NCBI GenBank assembly: GCA_004154925.1
Contig: QJNS01000752.1
Coordinates: 496,001-560,000, forward strand
DNA: 64,000 nt
Origin: Monosporascus cannonballus
Taxonomy: Eukaryota > Ascomycota > Sordariomycetes > Xylariales
Reading direction: 5' to 3'
Of this stretch, positions 22,311 through 34,648 are shown in pieces. Every line of letters begins with the position of its first letter. Position 1 is the first letter of the stretch. A model generated the notes under the pieces. That model ran no database searches. It saw only the letters and a program-made list of their open reading frames with translations, and was not told the DNA's origin. The translations under genes were made by a program, and so were the position numbers.

Positions 22311-23414
22311 CTATCTCCTGTAACCTCCCGACAGACCGAGGAGGCTGAGGAATTCGGTCCTCGTCTTCTCTTTCCGCTCGAAGCAGCCGAGGACGCAGCT
22401 GGTCACGGTGCTCGACGTAGTCTTCTGCACGCCGCGCATTACCGTGCACAGATGGCTCGACTCCATTACGACCGCTACGCCCTGGGGCTTGAGGACCTCC
22501 ATGATGGCGTTGGCGACCTCCTTCGTTAGTCTCTCCTGTACCTGTAGGCGCCGCGCGAACATCTCGGCGATGCGCGGGAGTTTCGAGATGCCGATTACGT
22601 TGTTGTTCGGGATGTAGCCGATGTGCATCTAGCAGAGCATAAGACCCAGTGGTCCATGGCCGATGACGAGGAGAGAGGGGAGCTTACCTTTCCGGTGAAG
22701 GGTATCAGGTGATGTTCGCAGAGGCTGAATATCTCGATATCCTTCACGATGACCATCTCGTTATGTCCTTCGTGGAAAATGGCATCGTTGACGATATCCT
22801 TCACGTTCTGCTGGTACCCCTTGGTGAAGAACAGCATCGCCTTCGCGTACCGCCCCGGGGTGTCCAGGATGCCCTCCCTGTCCGGGTCTTCACCCACGCA
22901 TTCCAAGATGGTGCGGACGGCGCCGCGCATTTTCTCGAGCCGCATGGCCGCTTGCTCGGTGCTCTCCTCTAGTCGTTCGCGAGTACCTCGACCTGAAAAG
23001 AGGCCGTCAGCAAGGAGCAAGGCGCAAGGGGATAGTAAAGTAACAGGGCCGAGACTAACTCGGTCGACTTAATCCGTCGAAGTCTATAACGGGACTGGGC
23101 GACCTCGTCTCGGCGCTCTCGTCCTTCGCCTTCCGTTTCTTCTTCCTCTCGGGCTCATCTCTGGGGTCTCTGGCAGCCTTGCTCAGGTTGTGTTTCCGTT
23201 TCGACTTGGACTCCCCGTCGACTTCTGTTATGCCGCCATCTTTGACCCGTCGTCTCTTTTTATGCTTTCGAGCCCTCCTTTCGTCCCAGTCGGTGGCCTG
23301 GCGCTGACCGCCACTAAGGGAGTCATCGGCGTCGGAGAGGCTCGTACCGGACCTGCTGGAGAGCTCGACGGCGGTATCTCGATCGCCCCGGCCGGGTTCG
23401 TTGAACTGGACCAT
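22311..23414 (-). CDS. FOL2: GTP cyclohydrolase I
   Basis: The enzyme converts GTP to 7,8-dihydroneopterin triphosphate, the first step to folate and pterins. Three exons, 23414-23060, 22992-22688 and 22628-22311, give 325 residues; donors are GTTAGT and GTAAGC, and the joins yield LSRPSRGTRERL and [12 protein letters not shown]. The zinc ligands are Cys210 and His213 in CEHH and Cys281 in [25 protein letters not shown] and [16 protein letters not shown] are classical family stretches, and the end ([10 protein letters not shown]) fits the family. The core is preceded by about 115 residues rich in Lys, Arg, Asp and Ser ([17 protein letters not shown]), a low-complexity extension like that seen on the eukaryotic enzymes, possibly regulatory. 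The gene is divergent from TAF11. Confidence 0.94.
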
Positions 23415-24427
23415 CTTCTGTCGGGTAGAGGAAAAAGGGGGCGGAGGAAAGTTGAAGGAGACGAAAATGTGAGGGATAGTTTCGCAATTCGAGCAGTTCT
23501 GGTGATTATTAGCGGGGGCGATGATAACTTTTAGCAGGTTACTCCAGTCTCTGATGGCCGGCCTCGAAGTGCCAAGGATGCACTACCTAAGACCCCTGCA
23601 GTAGGTGTATCCACCACACCACGAATGGAAACGGCTGAGAAGATGAGGAGGGACGGACATAATACTGGAAACTTGATGGGCGCTACACTCGGAAACGTCA
23701 CAGCGGTAGGAGAGTCCATATTGTCCATCCTCTCTTATAAATACTTTTTTATAGGTGATTCACTCGGGATAAAACTTTTAAGTTTTTCTAAGCCCTGGAC
23801 TGCCATCATTTGAATGCATATATACCTATCTATACCTAGGTGTGTGTAGCAAAATAATATCGCATTGTCCGTTATCGGCCTTTAGACCCTGGGATATGCT
23901 ACTGGCGGGGGCTTTTGACGTCAACCTCATTGAACCAACCAACCCCAGGAAGACGGAGAGACCGGCGTACCGCCCCACTAAACCAGACAGTGTGGCTGGG
24001 CGCTAAATTGGTACGTACCATGCAGCCACAGCATGTGGCTTGAGCCGCATTCCCCCCAGCAGGTGATGTGACCTCTTGGAACTTACTTACCACAACCTTC
24101 CTGATATGTGCAGAGCATCGCAACTTCAACTCTGTACAATCTCAACGAAGTCCCTATCCCATCCTCCGCATCCCCGAGTGAAGTCCGCTCACTATACAAA
24201 TAAATACCCTTAATACTGCGCGCGGCTAAGACTTCACTAGCGACAGAAACTGCCCGATCGTCCACGCTCCTCTGCGCGCCCAAGCGCAGCTCGTTCCTCG
24301 CGGTTTTCCGGTCATCGAAGTCCGAGATTACCACTCCGCCTTCTTCACCCCTCGCAATCAAGCGCACTCTCGGCAACTGCGCTCTCGGCCTCTAGATTTC
24401 GTTCGGTATCCTCGTCTAAATTCCACG
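23415..24427. promoter_or_regulatory. Bidirectional upstream region between GTP cyclohydrolase I and TAF11
   Basis: The two genes start back to back with about 1.0 kb between their ATGs, so this region should hold both promoters. It includes a TATAAATAC stretch at about 23,736 and a CTATACAAATAAATAC stretch at about 24,193. No gene is supported here. Confidence 0.5.
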
Positions 24428-25530
24428 ATGGCGTCCCCTCCTCACAATTACTCCCCGGCGGGATCCCCTCCATATCCTTCCAACGCCCAACTACCGTCGA
24501 AGAAGCGCGGATCCGCGGCGGCGGAACTGGCAGTGCAGCCCCCATCCTTGAAACGCCGCAAGGCATCCACCATGTCCGTGACCTCGACCAGCTCCGGGCA
24601 CCCGCTTCGCCAGACCTCCTTCCCGCCCGACGAGTCCCAACCACAAGCGGCCTTCTCCCCGTCCTATCGGGGCCGATCCCCCAGCGTCGACACGATGAGC
24701 CTCGTTAGCGGCAGCCAGGTGAGCGCCGCGCCGGTCAAGAAGAAGCGAGGCAGGAAATCGAAGGCGGAGCGTGCGAACGAAGCCGCGGCCGAGGCGGCCA
24801 TGCGCGACGCGACGCCGAGCCTTGTTGGCGGGCGCGCGCCGACCGAGCTCAGCACTGCGAGCGGAAACCGCGCAGGGAAGGGCGGCGACGATGCGGACGA
24901 AGGCAGAGAGGGCGAGGGCGAGTTCGAGCTCCCGGAGAATATGGCCAGTAAGGCCGCCCATCGATCCAAGGAGCAGATCAAAGAGGAGGAGCGCCTCAGG
25001 GCCCTTGTGTCACGGCACATGGATCGGAGACAGTTCGTGCGCTATGAGGTGTGGCATGGCGCGACTCTACGGATGGCTGATGTGAAGCGGGTACGTTCTT
25101 GCTTCCTTGTCCGCCCCGGCTCCCTGGAGCATGCGGATGGCCTTGCTAACTGCGCCGACCACAGCATATAAACAGTGTTACGTCGCAGTCTTGCCCTGTC
25201 AACGTCCAGCAGATGATGCAGGTCGTCTGCAAGATGTACCTCGGCGATGTCGTGGAGGAGGCGCGCCGCATACAGCAGGAGTGGATCAACAACGGCGAGA
25301 AACAAGTGCCCGAGGGCTACGAGGAGGACGAGAAGGAACTGGGCGAGCTCTCGAAGCACCGCCGACAAGCCCCGCTGCGGCCGGATCACCTACGCGAAGC
25401 ATACCGACGCCGGAAGGTGGCCGCAGAGAACGGGGGTGCGATGGGCAGCCTGCTACACTGGAACTCTCAGACCCAGAACGGCCTCGAGCGGTTTGCCGCT
25501 CGAGCTGGTGGCCGGCGGATCTTCAAGTGA
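24428..25530 (+). CDS. TAF11: Transcription initiation factor TFIID subunit 11 (TAF11/TAFII28)
   Basis: TAF11 pairs with TAF13 through a histone fold within TFIID. Two exons, 24428-25090 and 25165-25530, give 342 residues; the donor is GTACGT, the acceptor CCACAG, phase 0. The histone-fold region starts about residue 185 (KEQIKEEERLRALVSRHMD), continues RRQFVRYEVWHGATL and MADVKR across the intron, and ends with VQQMMQVVCKMYLGDVVEEA, the characteristic TAF11 helix. The first 180 residues are a disordered Ser/Pro/Lys-rich region with KKKRGRKSKAE, a likely nuclear localisation signal. The C-terminus (PLRPDHLREAYRRRK...) is basic and matches the usual end of the family. A nuclear, essential role is expected from the family. 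Confidence 0.9.
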
Positions 25531-27171
25531 CTTTTGGAGAGTGGCAAAGTCTCATATACGGGAATACCGGTACAGAGCATTAGAGGATGCTCTCTCGCAA
25601 CGGTACGATTGCCGAGACACAGGCTATCATGTTAGCTACGATATCTCGTCTAGTGGCCGGCCGAGTGGGCGGATGGACCACGTCTTACAGAACCACGACG
25701 AGGACAACACAGGCGTCTAGTTAGGCGGCGACTGTTATAGTTTACGTGGAAGGGCGATAGGCCGAGTAATGCACCTGTGTACAGCATCCGTCATTGCCTT
25801 CTCGGCAGATGCCAGCTGGGTGGTTTCTAGCAGCTTGCCTAGGCGAGCCCTGTGGTGGCTAATACGGGCACGGCCCAGCCGCGTAGGAGATGGCCACCAC
25901 GTGCAGCGGCATAGCGTTAAGGCGCAGGAATAGGGCTTTCTACATAGTTGTAATTCACCATGCCGGCGACCGAGGACCGGATGAATGAAGACCTCCGTGT
26001 GAGAATTGCCAGTGTTCGTCTAATTTCTCGCTAATGACAGTAGGGCGCGAACGCTGCAAGGCAGCCGTGCAAGCCGCATTCGCTTCCAATGCCTTAAAAC
26101 CGTCGATTCGATGCGGTCTCCTTTGTTCGTTGGAGCACATTACAGGGGTAGACCAAGTATTTGTAGAATTTGCAATTTGCCGATCATAGTATCAAAGTGC
26201 GAAGGTCTCGCACATTCTTCCGAAGCAGAGGTTTCGAAATGCAGTCGCGTTGTAGATCATCCGAAAAGAACCAGCACAAAAGCTGAGGCTTAAGATTCTA
26301 GACTAACAGCGTGTTGGGAGTATTTCCGGCTACCTACGTAACCGATGGAATGTTTGGTAAATGATCTGGGACCAATTAATTTGCCGGGAATATTATCTAA
26401 GATGCTGTGGGGTTCATTGTGAACCCGGCCATATGTACTTCGTAGACAGATCGTTTCCAGAACCAGCATGTGAAACAAGCACCATTAGAAAACCCTATTT
26501 TACTTCTGCCATTCTGGGCTTGTGATTCTCGTTATCTGGCCCCTCGCTTGATACTTCACCGCTCCCAAGCATTTGCAATGCTGGCTAAAGCCCTTGCCAA
26601 TGAGGTCCTCGGGCGGGCCCCTGCCGTAGACTACAAGGACCTTGGAACATTCGAAGAAGGAAAAAAAGACCCTTGGGACGGATAGGCACTTGCGTACAAA
26701 TCGCATAGGGGGGCATACGAGACCCTAACAGCAAACGATGGTGCCGTGGGCCGCCACGCTCGGCTCCACAGGCGCGAGTTAGATAACACTAAGGGTCCGT
26801 ACCAAGTGGGTTCTTGTGTTGAAGCCCCCCTTCGGACCCCTAAAGCCCTTGGACCCTTGGGCCCGTAGCGGTCGAGCTTCTCCTTAGCTCGGAGAGCGAC
26901 CCCTTTACAGGGATAGAGTTTTCGTTCAAAGATGGGAATTTTGCGAAAATTCCCGGGTATAAAAAGTGTGGGTGGCTAACCATGCGGTTTGCACTCCTGG
27001 AAAAAAGCGTCGTATCGCAGTCGTCGATTTGCCTTACCGAGAGCTCGTGTGAAGTTTGGTTTGCTGGGTTGCCATTGTCTGATCGTAGGATAACGGATTC
27101 GGACTCCTTCTCACCCCTACACCGTTTTGACCCGCAGTCGAGCTATACCTGGTGTTTGCTCTCTCGCTTAG
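25531..27171. other. Intergenic, nothing firmly recognised; promoter of the desaturase gene at right end
   Basis: Several open frames of 60-157 codons occur, none with a motif. A C/G-rich stretch with repeated GGACCC/GGGTCC units lies at about 26,780-26,870. The last 200 bases contain GGTATAAAAAG at about 26,957, a TATA-like box some 215 bases before the desaturase ATG. Confidence 0.45.
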
Positions 27172-28562
27172 ATGGCGACGGTCACTCAGGTCGAAGTCGC
27201 CGAAGGCGCGCCCCGACTCAGATACGTGAGATACCTCCCACAACCGCCCTCTGTCTATGACCGAGCAATTATTTAACCTTTCCCCAGTCCTTGGAGAAGA
27301 CTTCGGCTCGGCCCGCTCTTCCGGATATCAACACCCTCAGGAAGGCCATCCCGGCGCACTGCTTCGTGCCGTCGACGGCGAGGTCGCTGGGCTATGTGGC
27401 GCGTGACTTGGCCATGGCCGGGGCTCTCACCTACGCGGCTTTGAGACTCATCCCGGTGATCGAGAACCCAATGTACCGCGCCGCCGCTTGGATGGCTTAC
27501 GGCTTCCTGCAGGGGCTCGTTGGCGTCGGCATCTGGATCCTGGCGCACGAGTGCGGGCACGGCGCCTTCTCGGTGCACCGGCGCCTCAACGACGTCGTCG
27601 GCTGGGTGCTGCACTCGCTGCTGCTCGTGCCCTTCTTCTCGTGGAAGTTCTCGCACGCCCGCCACCACCGCTTCACGGGCAACATGGAGAAGGACATGGC
27701 GTTCGTGCCCCGCGTGCGGCCGGACCAGCCGTCCCGCCCCCATAAGCTCGTGCTCGGCTTCATCGACCCCGAGCTCTTCGAGGATGCGCCCATCGTCAAC
27801 CTCGTCAAGCTCGTCGGCCACCAGCTCTTCGGCTGGCAGCTGTACCTCTTCTTCAACTCTTCGGCCGGCAAGGACAGCCTGCAGAACAAGGACGCCAAGT
27901 GGTGGAGGCTGAGCCACTTCGACCCCTTCAGCGGCGTCTTCCGTCCCAACGAGGCCCTCTACATCGCCGCCTCCGACCTTGGACTCGCCATCGTCGCGGC
28001 TGGCATCTGGTATGGCGCGAAGGCCCTTGACTGGCAGACAATGGCTCTCCTGTACGGTGTCCCGTATTTCTGGGTCCACCACTGGCTCGGTTAGTATTCC
28101 CTTCGACGGCTTGCGGGAGCAATTGCTGGATTCAAAAGACTAACGCTCATTAGTTGCGATCACGTACCTCCACCACACGCACCAGGAGCTGCCGCACTAC
28201 GACGGCAAGAGCTGGACGTTCGTCGCGGGAGCGCTGGCGACAGTCGACCGCGATTTCGGCTTCGTCGGTCGTCACGTCTTCCACGGCATCATCGATACCC
28301 ACGTTGTCCACCACCTGTTCTCGTAAGTGCCGAAAACCAGCCTCTCCACCTTCTCGTCATACTAACCCCGCTTTCTAGCCGAATCCCCTTCTACCACGCC
28401 GAGGAGGCCACCAGGGCCATCAAGCCGCTGCTCGGCGACCTCTACCACAGTGACGAGCGCTCCTTCATGGGCCAGCTCTGGAACACCTGGAACACCTGCA
28501 AATACGTGGAGAAGGACCCGAGCAACCCCGGTGCCATGCGCTGGGTTCAGCAGGGCTCTTGA
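27172..28562 (+). CDS. Membrane fatty acid desaturase, delta-12/omega-3 (oleate/linoleate) type
   Basis: The enzyme introduces a double bond into C18 acyl chains of phospholipids in the endoplasmic reticulum, using cytochrome b5. Four exons, 27172-27225, 27288-28089, 28154-28322 and 28379-28562, give 402 residues; all joins keep frame. The three histidine boxes are HECGH at 105-109, HARHH at 141-145 and HVVHH at 335-339, with the usual spacing. Hydrophobic stretches around residues 55-75, 83-104, 118-135 and 250-285 fit the four-helix plan. The first box reads HECGHGAF with Gly, which I recall from fungal omega-3 or bifunctional delta-12/omega-3 enzymes rather than the HECGHQAF of strict delta-12 enzymes, so regiospecificity is open. 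Exon 1 is only 18 codons and was chosen because it splices in phase with a GTGAGA donor and TTTCCCCAG acceptor. Confidence 0.9.
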
Positions 28563-29739
28563 GGGCATGCATTGGGCCATTGGGATAGAGGTAACGAAAT
28601 AGAGGCATAAATACATGCATGAATAGATAAGGGATGGCATCTTGGCTCTCCCGCCAATAGATAGTAGAAATAGATCATGGAATCCGCTTGTTGTGCGGTG
28701 GCCTGTGAACCCCTGCTAGTTGTGAACTGTTCTCGCTTCATGCAGCAATTGTGGATGCATTAGGAAACTTGCCTTCCGTCTCCATAGAACGCTCGGCAAG
28801 GCAAGGCTAGAGAAGCGCTAGGCAGACGTCCGGGTGTTTCGACATGTTTGAAACACAAAACTCCAGTGCCGAGGGAACGGCATTGTAGCCTCCATCCACG
28901 GAAGTCCACCTTAGCGACCCGTCCGTGCCATGTTGAGGCTGCAGCCCCAAAATACCGCCTTTTGTGACTTCTAGTGAGGGGCTAAAATGGCCACCTCCAG
29001 GGTCCCCTACCGTTCCCATTAAGGCAATTGATTCGCTTATCGTTAAGGTTATCGTTAGGGCAGATCATGTGGCAGATCAGCATAACGTAGTGGTCTGCGT
29101 AGCCCACTTATTACTGGAAGTCGAAAAGAGGCGGTATCTCTCCCAGTGCCGACTAGCCTCTGCACCAAGCAGGCGGTTGCAGCACTAACCTAGAATGGAT
29201 ATGCGTTCAATTAAAATACGGGTTTGCTTGACAAAAATGCTCCATCCACACCAGATATCTATCCATCTTGCCAAGTCATGGACAAAATAATTGTCACACC
29301 CTGCTCTTATCACCTTACGCTTTAGAAAAATAATATCAATGGATAAGCCCATACTGCGTGCCGGCTTCAAATATGCATTACTTAATAGTTTAATAAATAA
29401 GCAAGTAATAATATCAATAACTTCTTTTTAAGCGTTCTGGTTGGTGTTTTTGCGGTTTTTGCGAATAGTTGCATCGGAATGAGCTGCTCTGAAGCAGTGT
29501 GGGGGGTGTGTCAATTATTTTGTCCACGGCTTGCTTGCCAAGGCCTCTAGAAACTTTCTGCCGACCAGTGTCCGACAACTGTTCAATAATCTTGTATAAG
29601 ATATGTGATAGTGCCGAGCCGAGCGAGCGATGAAGCTCTGAAACGGCTCTCTCGTCGCTGAGGAGTTGGTTTCGCACCATTGATACAACCGTTTGGAGCT
29701 TAGTAAACTCAGCTCGGGGTTTCAATCAATGCCATGGAG
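28563..29739. other. Intergenic, AT-richer at its right end; nothing recognised
   Basis: No gene is supported. A minus-strand frame at 29414-29725 (rich in Leu, Ser and Lys, with no motif) lies directly downstream of the PKS relic and might be part of it, but I could not match it to a PKS domain. Confidence 0.4.
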
Positions 29740-30670
29740 CAACTTCGAGGAAGTAGTCTCAGTCCTTTCAGTTGCCGATACATGGGACAGAACAACTCCC
29801 CCATGACACACAATGGGCGTCCGTTATCTGCTAATGCAAAGACGCTTCCATGAGAATTCCGTTCGTCAGATGGTTTATCCCAATGGCCTAAAGGCGTATG
29901 GTGGATATCTCCGGGTGTCGCCCACCCTGTTGAAGCAAACCAGCAATCGAATATTCGGTAGGGGATGCTTGTAGTTGACAACTTAGATGAGAGGCACTTT
30001 GACATACAGACCATGAGAACCCGGAAGCTCGCGTCACGGACTGCCGGATGAACAAAACCCGGCATTCCGATACTTCGATGTAAAGAAGTCGACCCGAGCT
30101 ATTATTTCTCTATCGCCATTCCAGTATATCTCATTAAGCACTTGGAACCAGCCTCCGTACTTGATGCCATGGCCTCGACAGGTCTCGTAAAATACCCGGG
30201 CAGCGAAAGGCTTTGTGCATGATCCAGTTGCCCTCTGGAAATCGTACGCAATTGTTTCCGCGGACAACCGGTCCCCCACACCGCGGTTGATATCGTCCAT
30301 TTGGTTTTTCGTCCTGCGTTTAATGCTGGCTAGGAAACACTCAGCCCAGCGTTAGTCAGAACGGGCGAAGATCTTAACGTCAGCCCACCTCGATTCTTTC
30401 TGGTATGGCTTATGAATTGACTCCAAATGTACCATAGCCTCGGCATGGTTCTCGAGCATATGTTGGAGGTCGTGTGCCTTTGACGACCTCGGGCTTAGGG
30501 CGTATAAGTTTCCCTCGTCTGAACCAACCGCGCAACTTCGAGACCGGCAACACAACCTTGAAGGAGACATCGTCCGGATGACTCCCTTCGCTATCAGGGA
30601 AGGGCATGTGAATTAGGGTACAGGTGGAAACAGACATTGGGTCTCCTTTGCGTTGTCGGCGCTCATCCGC
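29740..30670 (-). pseudogene. Relic of a polyketide synthase dehydratase (DH) domain
   Basis: Broken minus-strand frames carry, in the right order, features of a fungal type I PKS dehydratase double hot-dog: DDVSFKVVLPVSK (about 30,590); HDLQHMLENHAEAMVHLE (about 30,460); FAARVFYETCRGHGIKYGGW and FQVLNEIYWNG (about 30,110-30,200), matching the family pattern of a Gly-x-x-Tyr-Gly segment followed by Phe-Gln; VHPAVRDASFRVLMV (about 30,010-30,055), the His-Pro-x-x-x-Asp segment that holds the second catalytic Asp; SSKLSTTSIPYRIF; and SHGSVFALADNGRPL near 29,800. Stops and frame shifts separate the pieces. No ketosynthase, acyltransferase or reductase could be found on either side, so only this fragment remains. 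Assignment is by pattern, not alignment. Confidence 0.6.
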
Positions 30671-31703
30671 ACCTACAGATATTGATCCTACGGAGCTATT
30701 GTGTCCAACCATGCTGGATGTCTTGATTAGCTCTGTTTATTTCGTATATTCCTTACCGTCCGAGATTCTTTTACAGACTTCTTAGGAGGCATATGCGTAG
30801 TTCGGCAAGATATGTAATATTACCCTACTTGCTACTCAAGTCAAGAAGAAGTTTCCTTTCCACTCAACAGAAATTAATCATGGTAGTCGACGAAACGGCA
30901 GGCTGCATCTGACAAGATATAACTGTGGCAAGGCTGTGATGCGTCATCGGACCGGCGGCGCTGGGCCAAAATTCGTGCTTTGAACCCCATCCATTGCAAC
31001 TACGTCGAAATGAGTGCGGCTCTGTATATTTTTATACTTCTATTGAATTATGACGACCCAGTGTGGCCTGGAACAACCCTGTAAGCTCGATGCTATATAT
31101 GCATTTTCTTCGTAGGAGGGTCTGAAGAGGATTCAGTCGTTAGTCCCCAATACGACCCGAAAAGCCCAAGCCACACTGAGTGGTAGGCCGAGACCTAGCC
31201 TGCTTGTATCTTCGTATAACCATAATGCACTTATTATAATCGGAAGAAGAGCGAATGTTGAAGTGTATGTATCTCTTCCCCTACTAGAAGCACGACTATG
31301 ATGCTGGCCGAAATGACGTTACACCACATCTCTACGGATGCAAGGGATAAAGCAACCCATAAGTGGTCCTTGGCGTCTGAGGGAGAGTGCGACTTTACAG
31401 CCCGTTGCAGCCGTTGGCGGTTTTCGACAGGCAGTTCCACTTTGACGGTCGGTCTTATCCCTCTTAACAGGCGTCTATTAATAACTTACGCATATAGCTG
31501 TTATGGCTGTACCCTGTACCCTTACGCCAAAGGCCAAAAGACTGGCGATTGATGCCGTCTAAGGACTAACATCCGCCCCCTGTCATCCCCCATGAACCTA
31601 ACAGCGACGTCGTAAAACCACTTTCTATTCTACCCATCGTTTTTAGCTTGTCGGTTCGCCTTCAGTCCAAGTCAGTACCAATCGCATAGTCTCCAAGGTT
31701 GAA
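30671..31703. other. Intergenic, nothing recognised
   Basis: About 1 kb upstream of the second P450 gene. A short frame at 31298-31552 has no motif. No further PKS fragment was recognised. Confidence 0.45.
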
Positions 31704-33630
31704 ATGGCTGTGTTTCAGACCATCCTGCAGGAAACCGCATTTTACATTGCATGTATCCTTATCCCTTATGTGAGTCCGTTCTACGAAGCTAAGCAGCGAT
31801 GGTATGCATACTCATTTTGGCACGATCCAAGTGCTTCGTTCTCTTTAGCTATCGGATCTTTCTCCATCCCCTGAGAAGTTACCACGGTCCCTTCTTGGCC
31901 AAACTCACAGATGGCTACGGTGGCTTCAATGCTCTGTTGATGCGTATGCACTTGACTACATTGGAAGACCATCGCAAGTATGATGAGGCTCACTCTTGTG
32001 TCCAATCTTACTAGGAGCCGTCTCCAAGTTATCGACATTGCTAAGTAGTGTCTCCAAACAGGCTGGTCTTCAACTCCGTCCAAGCCCTGAAAGGTGATTC
32101 GAGCAACCCAGTGAGAACTGAGATGGTATTAACATCCTCCAGATATCTACAACAATGAGAGAGTTACCAAATCGCACGTCTATCTGGTAATTCTCCAGGC
32201 CAGTAACAAAGTCAACGTATTCAACGCCACAGACAGGCAAGTCCATCGTCGCAAAAGGAGAATGGTTGGCGCGGCCGTCAACGACCGGTCAATGCAACAG
32301 TTCGAGCCTATAATGACCAAGGAAATCAATGTGTTTCTTCAACAACTACTGCTATCCTGCAGGGACTCGAAAGCTGTAAACATGACAGGCAGGCTGAAGC
32401 GTCTCGGAATGGACATCGTAGGGCACCTCGGATTCGGTCAGCCTCACAACACGCAGACAGACAAGAGATTCAGGTTCCTCATAAGGGGCATGCGAGCTGC
32501 GAACTATCATCACAATGCCATGATGCAGTTCCCAAGCTTGGCCCAGCCTTGGATTACCTACCCGCTGAGGTTATTATCGCTTCGTCAACAACAAAAGGGG
32601 TTAGCTAAGCTGGAAAAGCTGATTCGGCAGCGACTAAGCCAGGACAAACATGCACAACATGATCTCTATTCTGTTGTCGCACAAGAGATAGAGACGCAAG
32701 CGTCTACTGACATTCGACTTGGCGAAATTTGGACCGAGGCAGTTTTCTTCTATGCAGCAGGTTAGTCAACTTTTGTTACGCGTATATGGTCCCGTGACTG
32801 AGGATGATTTTAATGCCAAGTGAATAGGAGGCGATACGACCGCGACCGCCCTTAGTGCGCTGTTTTTCTACCTGAGCCGATATCCTGAGTGTTACCAAAA
32901 GCTTTCACATGAAATTCGTTCCGCTTTTTCAAATAGCGCCGAGATCAGAGGCAGCTCACTTTCAGGTTGCCAGTACTTGCGCGCCTGCATTGACGAAGCA
33001 TTACGAATGTCACCGCCAGTCCCAGGAACATTATGGCGAGAGCTGTCGCCGGACGAATTCAATAATGGACCACTGATAGTCGATGGCCATGCCATACCCC
33101 CAGGTACTCAAGTTGGGGTAAATATTTATGCGCTTCATCACAACGAAAATTATTTCCCCGAACCATTCAAGTTTTGTCCGGAACGATGGCTGTCGAAAGA
33201 TGAAGCTGACAGAAAGCGGAATCACGAAGCATTCGCCGCTTTCTCACTTGGGCCTCGAGGCTGCGCAGGTAAAGCTAGTAAGTTACTCTAGCCGTTGCGT
33301 GTCCCATTTGGGGTTTTCGAGTAGTCTTGGCAATAGGACGAACCGGGCCTACACATCATCGACTATCACGGGTAATGGCTGACTTCGGCTACTGCAGTGA
33401 CTTACTTAGAAGCCGGCCTCACCATTGCAAAAACACTCTGGTATTTTGACTTTGAGATAGCTCCTGGAAAGGAGGGCGAGGCTGGAGCCGGGGCAGTAGG
33501 GAAGGGAGCCGGGAGAGAACGGCCGGGTGAATTCCAGTTATACGACATCTTTGCCTCGACTCATACTGGGCCAAACTTGGTGTTCCGTGCCCGCGGCGAT
33601 CGTTGGAAAGAGCTCCAGGGGGAAGCCTAA
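31704..33630 (+). CDS. Cytochrome P450 monooxygenase (benzoate/isotrichodermin-hydroxylase-like group), possibly damaged
   Basis: A six-exon model, 31704-31801, 31849-31977, 32062-32093, 32143-32760, 32828-33277 and 33398-33630, gives 519 residues in frame. Landmarks are YRIFLHPLRSYHGPF near the N-terminus, I-helix GGDTT at 293-297, ExxR at 349-352 (DEALR), PERW at 410-413 and the heme loop FSLGPRGCAG with Cys438. The family acts in the endoplasmic reticulum on secondary metabolites or xenobiotics; substrate is unknown. The weak point is exon 2 to exon 3: the model removes the stretch that in relatives reads roughly Tyr-Gly-Pro-Val-Val-Arg-x-Gly-Pro-Asn, yet VVSPNRLVFN is readable in frame from 32045. 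The expected donor after TATG is ATGAGG instead of GTGAGG, so the real splice site may have been lost. The first intron, 47 nt, is short. It neighbours a PKS relic. Confidence 0.72.
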
Positions 33631-34648
33631 TCGAAGATTATTGGCACCCTACCTACAGCTTCAATGCTAGGGTTTGAAGCGGATTTTATTCACTGCCCCG
33701 TCTTCCACTGCGTATTTGTTCGTTTATCACAGTATTTATCATTTTGACTAGTGGAATGTGTGTCGCACCTTTCTGCGGAGCTAGCATTGTTCAAATGTTT
33801 ACGCTACAGCTCAGATTCGTAGTAAACCCTCCCTGAGAGATGGAATCTCCCATTTGCGGGTTGGGGTTGATGAGCGCTTGTTGGCATAGATAGAAGCGCA
33901 TGATCATATAGAGTGTAAGCTACAGCTAGCAAGATTTTATAGTTCGCTGCTGGTATACAGCAGCCTTCGTCACACAGGTCTTCTTCTCCACGGCGTTCCA
34001 TCGACACGATATTCTCGTTATATGGCTGTATACATCTGTTTCTATAGTTCCGCCGTCATGTGCAAAGGGGAATCTCACAGTATGGTTCTTCGTAGTTCCG
34101 GTGGCCATTGTGCTCTGCTTTAACTCCCTTCGCCAACATTGCGAGAAAAGCAAGCCATGGGGAGCAAACTACACAGTACTATATATGTAACCCGAAATGC
34201 GTTATGGTAGGGAGGCTCATAACTGAGACTGCCTTCTAGTTTCTTCAAGGCATGCCACTGTTTACTTCAAAGCACATTCATACATTTCTCGGTAATCGTT
34301 GTACATTCATTCACTTTGTGCGGGTCCTAAGCAAGACTTTCCCCTCTTCAAGGCTGGTGCTACTAATTTTAACCTCACTGCTGGATTCTACAGTGTAGGT
34401 AGTTCAGGATGATGTGCAGAAGTAATTACATGTGAGGTAGCCTTGCGTCAACAACTTATGGATGGGATAGGACGACAGTGACACAATGGTTATTCGCCGC
34501 TTAGGGGCGACATTGGATGCCCGAGTGCCGCGACAGCTCTTCCGCAGTGCCGCCCGCTTCGGATTAAGCATAAGGTTTGGTTACAAATCCCGGGGTTGGC
34601 TGATAGCATGCGGGCAACGTTCATGCAACATAGACAATCCTGACCGGG
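33631..34648. other. Intergenic, nothing recognised
   Basis: AT-richer spacer downstream of the P450 gene. Short frames on both strands have no motif. Confidence 0.45.

Noticed and set aside
29414..29725. Continuation of the PKS relic (methyltransferase domain)
   Set aside because: No SAM-binding GxGxG motif is readable, so it was left as unassigned.
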